A program made the position numbers and the translations under genes. The notes below the pieces were generated by a model that searched no databases, was not told the origin of the DNA, and worked only from the letters and a program-made list of their open reading frames with translations. This document shows positions 48,801-53,300 of a stretch of DNA of 64,000 nucleotides, in pieces. Every line of letters starts with the position of its first letter. Positions within the stretch are counted from its first letter, which is position 1. This DNA is from Plutella xylostella (Eukaryota; Arthropoda; Insecta; Lepidoptera; Plutellidae): positions 1,622,001 to 1,686,000 of the forward strand of contig NC_064004.1 of the NCBI RefSeq assembly GCF_932276165.1. The letters are read 5' to 3'.

Positions 48801-49075
48801 ATATCTATAGGCACTACCGGCTTTGATGGATTTAAAGCTAATACCATTTTCTGCCGGTCAACCAAAAGTGGCCCGGTTATTCATCATCATTATCTTCTCC
48901 CCAGGACCCGTCACACCAGCGCTTCGCCCTCTACGGCATGGTGGCCTATGGCATCGGATGCGGAGAAGACGGCGTCCCTGGTGTCTATGTGGACGCACCA
49001 CACTTCCATTCCTGGGTTCAGGAGAAGATGAGGGAAGAGGGGCTGAGCACCGAGTCGTTTATGTTTAATGAATAA
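23647..49075 (+). CDS. Clip-less serine protease homologue (SPH1), 9 exons
   Basis: Exons are 23647-23648 (AT of the start codon), 43646-43761, 44245-44389, 44868-44985, 46616-46721, 47254-47362, 47860-47932, 48269-48433 and 48905-49075, giving 334 aa. A signal peptide (about 1-22, core SVLLTSAILVTV) precedes a short linker and a trypsin-like fold. Active-site His is kept (TAAHK, His118). The Asp position reads LNSVALLFL (Ser168) and the Ser position GDGGSP (Gly269), so it should not cleave. Such homologues act in haemolymph as cofactors of prophenoloxidase-activating proteases. Unlike SPH2 it has no clip domain. The exon 6 donor (GT/GTTAGT) is weak. The first exon is placed by a perfect GTAAGT donor that splits ATG and fits the phase of exon 2; it needs transcript proof. 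Exons 2-9 are well supported. Confidence 0.85.
23744..25490. mobile_element. Non-autonomous hAT-type element (hAT-A)
   Basis: 1747 bp with terminal inverted repeats TAGTGATGTAACGAAT and a perfect 8 bp target duplication ccttgtac at 23736-23743 and 25491-25498. Arrays of GCGAAT units lie just inside both ends. The host sequence is a repeat whose uninterrupted copy is at about 45067-45092, which gives the empty site. There is no transposase frame. Its ends match the larger element at 25931-43210 in opposite orientation. A fold-back sits inside. Confidence 0.9.
24084..25150. mobile_element. Long inverted-repeat fold-back inside hAT-A
   Basis: Ends CAGGGTTATT and AATAACCCTG. Arms of roughly 450 bp are inverted and imperfect (for example cagtcgattgaaccctata at 24141 and its inverse near 25080), with a loop of about 100-150 bp near 24560-24680. 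Non-coding. Confidence 0.8.
25491..25725 (-). mobile_element. tRNA-headed SINE, split by hAT-A
   Basis: Minus strand: the head (25725-25652) has box A-like TGGCGTAGTGGTTAGTGACC and box B-like GGTTCGATTCCCGG, then a GC-richer body. Its tail continues beyond hAT-A at about 23715-23743. A relative is at 45058-45292, and a similar head is at 56664-56884. Confidence 0.75.
26396..26693 (+). repeat. LINE/SINE 3' end fragment
   Basis: GC-richer tract with cttaacgactgctgccgaag, acccacggcctaatgtgc and an A-rich 3' tail, a layout common to 3' ends of lepidopteran retroposons. It interrupts the hAT-B left arm. Family not assigned. Confidence 0.5.
27530..27661 (-). repeat. 3' LTR of the gypsy element
   Basis: 132 bp, TGTAGGGATG...CATCCCTTACA on the minus strand, 131/132 identical to 42749-42880. 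A purine-rich GATGGGGA directly precedes it in element orientation, as expected for the polypurine tract. Confidence 0.9.
27893..29805 (-). CDS. pol: Gypsy pol, C-terminal part: RNase H and integrase
   Basis: Continues pol beyond the LINE insertion. RNase H shows the acidic residues in LQTDASNYALGA, KELLAIVWA and TDHKPL. Integrase follows with an HHCC zinc domain (SGHAGIRKML ... CDKCQKQK) and a DDE core (LDVVGP, GTDRGAEF, GALENTHK). The C-terminus is short, without a clear chromodomain. The frame is open from the insertion point to the stop at 27893. Confidence 0.88.
29795..29805. repeat. Left target duplication of LINE-1 nest
   Basis: GTCGGGATATT, pol sequence. The same 11 bases recur at 34671-34681, and the last six (GATATT) again at 39227-39232. 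Confidence 0.75.
30017..31012 (+). CDS. LINE-I ORF1 protein
   Basis: 331 aa. A basic, Ser/Asp-rich N-terminus is followed by a long coiled coil (about 50-185, heptads of I/L/M with K/E/N). After it comes a domain resembling the FP25-type/L1-ORF1-like module of many insect LINEs (NLEIIGIPE, then RPRVIIAKM, then VFINEHLT). Expected role: RNA binding and assembly of the retrotransposition particle. No CCHC knuckle is seen. The start is the first ATG of the frame. Confidence 0.75.
   Translation: MLRSPGKQFGSNPELANPSYHSDETGHVALRKRKRDEDFSDCFKQFSEEIKATLSTWKIDIEKDLSVINSNLNNIIKNDLAKLNESSQEMKAEINSIRKDYAAVNTSIKNLDLKFNNLKADLSSLQQSTQFISDQHDDVMKKMDSLDLKKIDKMESELEEMRNQNKLLKLEINTNDQRERSQNLEIIGIPEFKDENLHEIIMNIAKNANVVLSQNDILQVNRVTPRTKVQGRPRVIIAKMSARILRDNIIAGCRKGRLSTGSLGIPGEKKPVFINEHLTFFNKQLLKMCKDTAKLKNYQHVWIKNGRISVRKNDSSPVIRIFSEDDVKKIV
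31018..31740 (+). CDS. Unexplained 240-codon ORF between ORF1 and ORF2 of LINE-I
   Basis: The ATG lies 5 bases after the ORF1 stop, and the frame runs open for 240 codons in very AT-rich DNA, overlapping the first 19 bases of ORF2. The predicted protein is rich in I, L, Y, K and S, with hydrophobic stretches at the N-terminus (MFIIILMFICIST), near 85-130 and near 215-230 (SVLVVVMLLLYSC). I recognise no domain. It could be a spacer that stayed open by chance, although that is unlikely at this base composition, or a small membrane protein. Function unknown. Confidence 0.4.
   Translation: MFIIILMFICISTFKIMSILKHKYCQPTITMISSELCHIYSDHMGIAYSLIKIPNVCMRKKRVLFLSPHYLYSAHPINLYFKTIIQRICNCIYLNIISKVYIICILTTYVYLSDLYLKNIFLYRQSIIKIRYFFSILKLYNPYRKIKKDNAVVITFLYYMNCYLIKLTAHSFSERLLLVFNSLSKEHTFVEQLFYSTPDLQIRLQADYFSDSVLVVVMLLLYSCRDILIINLTSQCLTGT
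31722..34592 (+). CDS. LINE-I ORF2: endonuclease-reverse transcriptase
   Basis: 956 aa. An apurinic-type endonuclease at the N-terminus (NIYYQNTCGLRTK, ITETWL, then VGDFNMP and the usual C-terminal region to about 240) is followed by RT with NYRGISIL, TDFEKAFDRVDH, GVPQGSHLGP and YADDKK, and a C-terminal thumb region (LGVILDSKF, LEYACPVWSP). This is the Jockey superfamily pattern. There is no RNase H domain. The frame is intact. It begins inside the end of the 240-codon ORF in a different frame. Confidence 0.9.
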   Translation: MPNRNLNIYYQNTCGLRTKNLQFSQGVLCNDYDILIITETWLYDGILDGELSDSRYSVFRRDRDLAACNKQTGGGVMILVKQSLGALRCEREPPAPTEMFSIILPASALSSSADLRISVVYIPPDVRQIPRDTNYVLSDVTLSCQLNPQYNHLIVGDFNMPCLRWESTIPIHLKQGSIEVQEAAACLVDGLNILEMSQYNTIKNSSGNTLDLAFSTLPLLISSSDFPIIKEDRHHPAFVIEVLDLQLKPLKEATVPKPNYYRGNYINLNKHFEQFEWHSTLNILSTVEEAANKFYEVITNSINENIPITKQPSKRKYPSWYSQILIGIIKEKTKAHARWKKYNNKFDYNEFSLLRKRQHRIQNECFKKYTTQMEINIKTQPKAFWSYVKSMRGSSNYPKSFTFNNNKYTKGTDICEAFNEFFKSVFVEPSTNYAPATESVNLIDSISHFEISPTSVEKSLSKLDTYKGAGSDGIPPIFWIKCATSLSVPLSIIFNRSLDEGIFPHIWKTAHIVPIHKKGSKSLIDNYRGISILNTIAKIFEKEVYNAIYPVISKHIPAQQHGFLRKRSTVTNLVCFSNFVLNNMDNGGQVDVIYTDFEKAFDRVDHVILLQKLSALGIHGNLLRWVESYLSKRSQAVVVGGFRSNFVEIPSGVPQGSHLGPLFYNAYLFDISEVFSTAEHLLYADDKKIFYKVRNPQDHIAIQADLDALSRYYINNNISVNIKKCMCISFTRKTKPTHFKYTFNDIAIERVTNVRDLGVILDSKFMLSEHIDNITARAYRGLGFVIRSCKPFSDISTIKLVYYAYVRSILEYACPVWSPQYTIYKNRLESIQKKFINHLNYRQRSSVNNYADGCRANNIPTLEERRTILDMCLLHDILHGSIDCASLVSGVAYCAPRRRTRHTPLLYVPSHHTNYASNETLTRLARTYNKLFSDIDIIHCTKSAFRNKVLHKISEL
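34671..34681. repeat. Right target duplication of LINE-I, split by LINE-II
   Basis: GTCGGGATATT, identical to 29795-29805. LINE-II starts directly after it, and GATATT follows LINE-II at 39227-39232. Confidence 0.7.
34682..39226 (+). mobile_element. Second LINE (LINE-II), one large ORF
   Basis: 4,545 bp bounded by GATATT (34676-34681, 39227-39232). An AT-rich start is followed by a GC-rich 5' region (about 34905-35590) with no convincing ORF1, one large ORF (35597-38866), and a 3' UTR ending in a TAAA-type repeat. The 5' boundary rests on the target-duplication argument; the part 34682-34904 could instead be the 3' end of LINE-I. Confidence 0.75.
35597..38866 (+). CDS. LINE-II endonuclease-reverse transcriptase with C-terminal zinc finger
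   Basis: 1089 aa. The endonuclease has ASWNVRTM near the start, then QETRLLDEGS, LLGDFNARVG and the terminal NTDHSL. RT has SYRGISLLS, FRAGRSTND, VDLNKAFDTVSREG, RQGCVLAPTLFG and LLYADDAALV. A long C-terminal region carries RRLRWLGHVHRM and GRPILRFKD, and the protein ends in a CX2CX12HX3C finger (CDRCGKK ... HQRRC). An in-frame ATG also lies at the ninth codon. The frame is intact. The clade is not assigned. A single ORF distinguishes it from LINE-I. Confidence 0.9.
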   Translation: MWSSRHVTMSETGWDFDAPSKTLNKNNYKTSKVTRFASWNVRTMLLGISNSTPSSTDDIPELRKTTIIDRELLRLRVDVAALQETRLLDEGSLREDNYTFFWKGKDDGERREHGVGFAVHNSLLRCTETPICVSERIMVLRLMSESGPISLVSAYAPTLKASDDVKDKFYEDLRECLEKVRASDKLLLLGDFNARVGNKSDNWPECIGHHGIGNINDNGQRLLELCASLSLCITNTYFQNKSIHKVSWKHPRSGHWHQIDFIITKRTDLRDILNSRTYHSADCNTDHSLIMAKTRLTPKKIHSARKAPRKVALNTAAMQDKALYKDLEKLIEEKLSKESLEQTTSAEDMWQLVKKEITQTAEKVFGKKERTVRDWFADYEHILLPVIEKKRIAHTNLLNNHRDPAKTHAYKAAKAEVQRVSRSCANEYWVKLCQSIQQCKDVGDFKGMYQGIKSAIGPTKRKRAAIKDLDGNPIADKREELSRWAQHYTNLYSQEVAIRPDALANLTPRTVATELDVPPKGDEFIKALQSLKLGKSTGSDNLPAELIRLGCVSSPLYALLLRCWDEGTVPQEMRDADIVTLYKGKGDRGDCNSYRGISLLSIVGKAFAKVVLRRLETLASQIYPESQCGFRAGRSTNDMIFTLRQLQEKSREHCLPLYMAFVDLNKAFDTVSREGLYEVLSKIGCPPKLLSIIRSFHDTMNGSVIFDGEKSKPFAVNRGVRQGCVLAPTLFGIFFSALLLTAFENCDVGVHLHTRKDGRLFNISLLKSKRKRQDLIARELLYADDAALVANSESELQELVTRFGNACHMFSMSVNTKKTVIMVQGVDQPPKISLDGAVLEVVDHFCYLGSTTTSSLSNDREIDTRIGKASTTFGRLFARVWRNRKLTTNTKVLVYQTCVLSILLYASETWTSYAKQERKLNAFHMRCLRTILGVTWKDKMSNEAVLTMTHCCSITAMLKQRRLRWLGHVHRMAPERLPRQVMLSEIADVKRPVGRPILRFKDACKRDMNSFGIQIDGWEERADMRPEWRHDVKVGMSKHDEDWLDNLKQKKLRRDLPPPIHSCFVCDRCGKKCRAAIGLYSHQRRCGNP
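39233..40961 (-). CDS. pol: Gypsy pol, N-terminal part: protease and reverse transcriptase
   Basis: This frame overlaps the gag end by 8 bases in a shifted frame, so pol is probably made by frameshifting. An aspartic protease (LLDTGASISA) is followed by RT with LRLVIDYRKLN, FPLPNI, MPMGLKTSP and the catalytic YLDD (CLIYLDDLICFG, an uncommon L in place of I or V), then the connection region (GHVVSADG, VNYYRKFIP). It is cut by the LINE nest at 39232; the open frame then reads a few meaningless codons of LINE-II tail. Confidence 0.88.
40954..42126 (-). CDS. gag: Gypsy gag protein
   Basis: 390 aa. The helical N-terminal and capsid-like regions have no close motif that I can name. The C-terminal fifth is rich in Arg, Gly and Tyr (RGG/RGY repeats such as SNRGRGY and GRGWRGQPSGRGY). 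There is no CCHC zinc knuckle, so RNA binding is presumably by the RG-rich part. Two near-initial Met codons (42126 and a few codons later) could serve as start. Confidence 0.8.
   Translation of the reverse strand: MHYYVMEGIKQFIEDLLKVKTYLVKIGSTRRRGEILEKKIAEANVLKSEFEALLHEISCALNVVSDEETLRNIYRDTDKFEKIYKEIILLCKKENETSGKMDFDLKVALNLLPVMTDELSNTKQLIDGVEYYNSVLKKESNNNFIAFILKSRLSQSAKLKLEQNYDTVSDLLKDMKERLLPKKSASAIQKQMMTLKQNDLSIDEFGKKLSEMFVDLTISQSENNSNSFDVLKPLNERQAIKQFAEGLRSRRLGTVITARNYTSLKDAIQAAVDEDAPSTQATELFTIQRNNNNRNFRARTFRNQRGAPFSSSSYQQRGAYSNRGRGYANTSSGRGWRGQPSGRGYMRPRRGRYTGNSNNYFNRGRRPEQIHVLESDNNSKCIPENQFFRD
42286..42606 (-). CDS. Small membrane-protein ORF upstream of gypsy gag
   Basis: 106 aa between the primer site and gag. 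It has a polar Asn/Gln-rich N-terminus, one strong membrane segment (about 42-62, MFLLLLMLAIVILFFLG), then a basic stretch (KKIERRAAAQSMRLRR) and an acidic patch (DDDD). A type III or signal-anchor topology with a basic tail in the cytosol is likely. Small ORFs ahead of gag are known in the 412/mdg1 group; the function of this one is unknown to me. It is too short and misplaced for an envelope protein. Confidence 0.6.
   Translation of the reverse strand: MCNSVPPPRQENNNFMTQVGLKNSLNQESNNILGHLNHMNWYMFLLLLMLAIVILFFLGRYINISCNKKIERRAAAQSMRLRRTTSGTGMGAGDDDDYKRQHFVKQ
42735..42748 (-). other. Primer binding site of the gypsy element
   Basis: TGGCGACCCTGCCA directly after the 5' LTR. A TGGCGACC start is used by the 412/mdg1 group, which primes with tRNA-Arg. 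The match beyond eight bases was not checked against a tRNA. Confidence 0.6.
42749..42880 (-). repeat. 5' LTR of the gypsy element
   Basis: 132 bp, one substitution relative to 27530-27661 (ggcttaggcg against ggcttaagcg), ends TG...CA, then GGGG duplication. Confidence 0.9.
43784..43880. repeat. LINE 3' tail fragment in SPH1 intron 2
   Basis: Words such as atccactgctggacatggcc and ccactactgg-like text after a CAT microsatellite match the fragments at 56237-56400 and 59130-59340, a tail common in Lepidoptera. Confidence 0.45.
45058..45292 (-). mobile_element. SINE in SPH1 intron 4, empty-site relative
   Basis: Minus-strand copy of the SINE at 25491-25725, with a truncated head but box B-like GGTTCGATTCCCGG. 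It contains the uninterrupted sequence cacgccttgtactaatg, the target where hAT-A landed in the other copy. Confidence 0.75.
45403..45516. mobile_element. Palindromic MITE in SPH1 intron 4
   Basis: CTACCGAGTAGATTGGCGAG and its near inverse, with inner arms around cctcggccga/tcggccgatg. 114 bp. Confidence 0.65.
45545..46530. repeat. Inverted element built of short recurring words
   Basis: Left part 45545-45775 and right part 46310-46530 are made of variants of ttatgcc, acgagatt, gcgaaa and aggcataa repeating roughly every 15-25 bases, in inverse orientation to each other. Ends read ggttccgctcatctggcata and the inverse of ggttctacc...ggcataag. A Helitron (45778-46004) and a GCGGAGCG-rich stretch (46210-46240) lie between. 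Class unknown. Confidence 0.45.
45778..46004 (+). mobile_element. Lep1-type Helitron with long GTCT array
   Basis: TCCTAACTAATATTATAAAT to GGGAACAGCTAG, then T. It contains about ten GTCT units, the longest array among the eight copies. Confidence 0.85.
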
Positions 49076-49076
49076 A
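49071..49076 (+). terminator. Poly(A) signal overlapping the SPH1 stop codon
   Basis: GAATAAAACC contains both the stop TAA and AATAAA, so the 3' UTR would be only a few tens of bases. A TTTTATTTTT stretch follows at about 49102. Confidence 0.6.
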
Positions 49077-50195
49077 ACCACAACAACCCATTTAAAACAG
49101 ATTTTATTTTTAAATCCTACAAACTGGCGAAAAAAAGATACCAACGCCATCTATGAATGTAGTTTAGAACTACGTGGTTATTCCGAGCTCTGAACTTTTT
49201 GGTGCGTCCAAGGAGTTTTTTTAACCTCCATGGTATAAAGACACCAACGCCATCTAAGAGGCTAGTCTAGTACTACTAGCTGCTGGCGACATCGGCTGCG
49301 GAGAAGACGGGGCGTCCCCGGTGTCTACGTGGACGCGCCACTTCCACTCCTGGGTGCAGGAGAAGATGAGGGAAGAGGGGCTTAGTACTGAGTCGTTTAT
49401 GTTTATTGAATAAAACCAAGAAAAAACATTTTAAAGATTTTTCATTTAAATTCCATAAAATAGTTTTGCGTAAACAAGACTCCAACGCCATCTATGGATC
49501 TAGTTTAGAACTACTTGGTTATTCCGACGTTTTTGGTGCATCCAAGCCAAGGAGTTTTACCTCCATGCTAAAGACACTAACGTCATCTAAGGATCTAGTT
49601 TAGAACTACTTGGTCCTTGTTATTCCGAGATCCGAACTTTTTGGTGCGTCCAAGGAGTTTTACATCCATAGTACAGACACTTACGCCATCTATGAGACTA
49701 ATCATAAATAACTAATAAGGTGGCGTAAAGGGAGGATAGAAATAAGCGTTAAAATTTAATAAGTATTCATATTTTATTGTACTTATACTTAACTATATGG
49801 CTGTCTACTGTGTTTTCAATAAATTTGAGACATAGTCATAAATCACGTTGTTGGTGTATAACGTGTGCCCACAAAGCAGCGTGTGCCACTCTAACTCGAA
49901 ACCACAGAGCATATAAACCGCTACAACCACAGACTGGAACAGAAACAGCGCCATCTATTGACTCTCATCAACAGTGTACGTATCCGCACTCAACTCCTCC
50001 GCCTTCATTTTATCATCGACCCAGGAGTAGAACTCAGTAGTTTCCAGGAACAACTACTAGTCATGAGATGTTGCTAAGGTGGATTCATTCATTCATTAAA
50101 TGAAACACCAGTGTATAATTTAAATATTTACATTTTGTTCGTTTGTTTTTACTTATTACCTACGTATTTACTTAGTTATATGTGTATGCGACAGT
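49076..50195. other. Decayed tandem duplications after SPH1
   Basis: Holds three to four copies of a unit with ccaacgccatctatg, tagtttagaactac, ggttattccga and ttttggtgcgtccaaggag (about 49137, 49480, 49575 and 49690), one carrying a copy of the last exon (49286-49412). No gene seen. Confidence 0.65.
49286..49412 (+). pseudogene. Broken copy of SPH1 last exon
   Basis: Repeats the 3' part of exon 9 from gacatcggctgcggagaag to the tail gtttattgaataaaacc with changes. A small deletion after acgcgcca shifts the frame. The 5' half and the acceptor are missing. Confidence 0.75.
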
Positions 50196-50201
50196 TTTAT
50201 T
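50196..50201 (-). terminator. Possible poly(A) signal of SPH2
   Basis: AATAAA on the minus strand about 150 bp beyond the SPH2 stop codon. Confidence 0.4.
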
Positions 50202-50353
50202 CGCATTTGGGACCTAAATAGATGGTAAATGAAGATGGTGGTTGTATAACGTATGCAAATAAAGCTTATATACCGACAGTTTTTTAACAAAAAGCGCCAT
50301 CTATCCATTAGTACCCTCAACAGTATACGAGGCAACACAAACAGCGCCATCTA

Positions 50354-53300
50354 TTAACTCTCATCAATAGTATACGTATCCCCGCTCAGCCCCTCCGCCT
50401 TCATCTTATCCTCTATCCACGTATAAAACTCCGTAGTGTCCACGTAGACCCCGGGCACGCCGCGGTCGCCGCACCCGATGCCGTACGCCACCATGCCGTA
50501 GATCGCGTAGCGGAGGTCCTTCTCGTCCTGTGGGGGAGGTAATGTGTATAATAAGTTTATTTGCAAAAAAAAAACACAGTTACTTACAATATTATAATAT
50601 ATATTCTGGAGTAGAAATATATCGGGTATTAACCCCTAAACTAGGCAGAGCCTGTAACCTGTAACTTAGGGGATACTGATGGTTAGAGACGGTTACGGGG
50701 GTGGTGATTAGACAATTATATGTCATAACAATGCCATAATCGACCAATTACCTATTGGCTTTATAATTGGTAACTAGATGGCGCTACTTTCCATACAAAT
50801 GGCACAAAACGCTATTTAAAAAGTTATTACGTATCCCCGACTCACCCCAATATGACACACGAGCGGCGACCCCCCGTCCCCCCCGCACGTGTCCTTCCCC
50901 TCCTCTCCCCCCGCGCACGTCAGCGAGTTGTGCAGTTGGAAGAACGAGCCGAGGCGCGTGCGACGCAGCGCCGTCTGGCAGGAGGAGCGGGAGACGAGCG
51001 GTAGCTCCACCTAGTGGCGGGAGTGAGAATTAATAATTAATAACTAAATTATAGTTAGATGGCGTTATGGTGGCGATAGTAGAAGTGTGGCACACATGAG
51101 CACACACGCATAGGTGTGTTCATTGAAAACAAGTGATATAGGTTTTTTTTGCTTATGAGAAGCAAATGTGTTATGACTTCTGCATTGAAAAGGTAGGATA
51201 TATACTCCGAGCAAAGCTAGCTGTAAAACTGCTACTTTATAACCACGATGTAGAATATGCACACTTTCGATTCACTGCCCTTTGCGGATAAATGTCGATA
51301 CCTCTTGGCAAGATCAGTAGTGTATGTACTTATAGGTACGATAGATGTCGCCATCGACACACTATTTCATCCAACATACCTTTTTCAGGAATGTTGCGTA
51401 GGAGTCCTGAGCGAAGAACTTATCCTTGCCCCATCCCATGCTGATGCACCTGAAATAAGAGCATGTTTGAGTTAAGTATAGCTTAATTATGCGCTAGGCA
51501 CAAATAAAGTTATCTAGCTCTAGTTTGTTTGTCACCTATATTCTAAGAAGAAGATCCAAAACCATAATACGGTTTGTTACAAAAAAGGTATAATACTCAG
51601 CCGAAACCTAGTAAGTATATATTTTTTGCAGCAGGATATACAGGATATCTTTGACCTCGTTACCTGAGTAGATATACTCAGCACATCTTTAAAACAATCA
51701 CATAGATAGTCAATCGAATCAGATAGATAATTTACTATCCGTGGTATGCTGGCAGCAATAACGAAACATGGCTTTATAGTGGTACGATCAGGTGCAGATA
51801 ACCTGACCCCCCTCTCATAAAAAAGCTTCGGCGGGGGGTCAGGTTTATCTGCCCCTTACTACAGTGTGGGTAGCATAAAGTTTCTTCGTGAACGTGAAGT
51901 AAAATTCATAGAGTAATTTCGTATAAAAATCGGTCTTTAGAAGAACTAAAAAAAATTCATACAAAATTACTCGATGAATTTCATTTCACGTTCATGATTA
52001 AAATTTATGCTACCCATATACAGTTCGATGGCTGATGAATTGTTGATGCGGAAAGTGCATGATTACCTGGTCCCCGGCTCTGGCAGGCGCCTCCCCAGGC
52101 AGGCGGTGCCCACGTTGGGCATCCTCGTCACCGGACGCTCCAGGAACAGCAGCGCCACGCTGTTGAGGACTGATGCTGGAAGATATAGGAATAAGTGGGT
52201 AAATCTAACTATGTTATCTTTCATAAATTTCATTTCATTTTGATGTTCAATTTTGAGGTGAGGTATTGAATCCTGAAAACAAGCGTAAATTATTTAAAAT
52301 TATAGACTGCAATAGAAAAAACGCAGTTGTATGTAATGCTATGATTTATTAATGGAGCGCTCTTCTTACGCCAGAGATGCGGGTTTGAATTCGAATGCAG
52401 TCGCTGATATATTAACGCCGCTAAAGAGTTCTTTGGAATAGTAACATCCAACCTATATCATTGATCGAAGACCTAAGTATATAATTGATCTTACATCTTA
52501 CGGTGAAGCAAAACTTCGTGAGGAAATTTGCGCATCTAGATTTAGCACAATGCATGACTGTGTGAAGCCACCAAACCGCAGTTGACCAGCGAGGTATTAA
52601 ATTGTCCAAGCTTATGAAGGAAGTTTATACCTAGGTGATGATATGCATAAAGGTTCCACTCGAGAGAGACAGGTGCAGGCATTAACACACCAGCAGAATA
52701 TAGAAAAGACTAGAGTACCGTACCTTTGAGTACACAAACTTACGTCTATAGAAGTTCTCGTGTCGTACAATTTTCTGCACGTTCATTTCTTGTTCCGGGT
52801 AGATCTCGCTCCGAGTCTGCGTGTCCCACTCGCCGGCGCGGATTTTCAGCTGAAAATTACACAATAATACATAAAATTACACTATTATTAGGTTAGGTAT
52901 ATTAAAGGAAGTATTAAAGATTACCTACATGCAAACGAATCCCCCAAATAACCCGGATTAGAAAACGCTTACTGACTTAGAGCTGGCGTTCGTAGTTCAA
53001 AGTACCTACCTATCTAATCTGAAGATTCTGAAGCGAAGAAATTAATATACTCCCAAACATATCAACACAGTGTAGATACCTAAGAAGATTTTAATGATGG
53101 AGGCCATCGCATAGTGCATTTAGACGAATGAATAAGAAGTACCTTCTTCTTGGTGTGTCGTGACAAAAACTAGAGCTAGAGTATTACAACGAAGTTAAAG
53201 ATTCGCCACTCATAAAGATTAACCAAGAGTAAAGAAGTGTTAATATACGTCGCTTTCGGGAAAGCTCCTTTTGCGCACCCCACTTTCGATGACAAGGATG

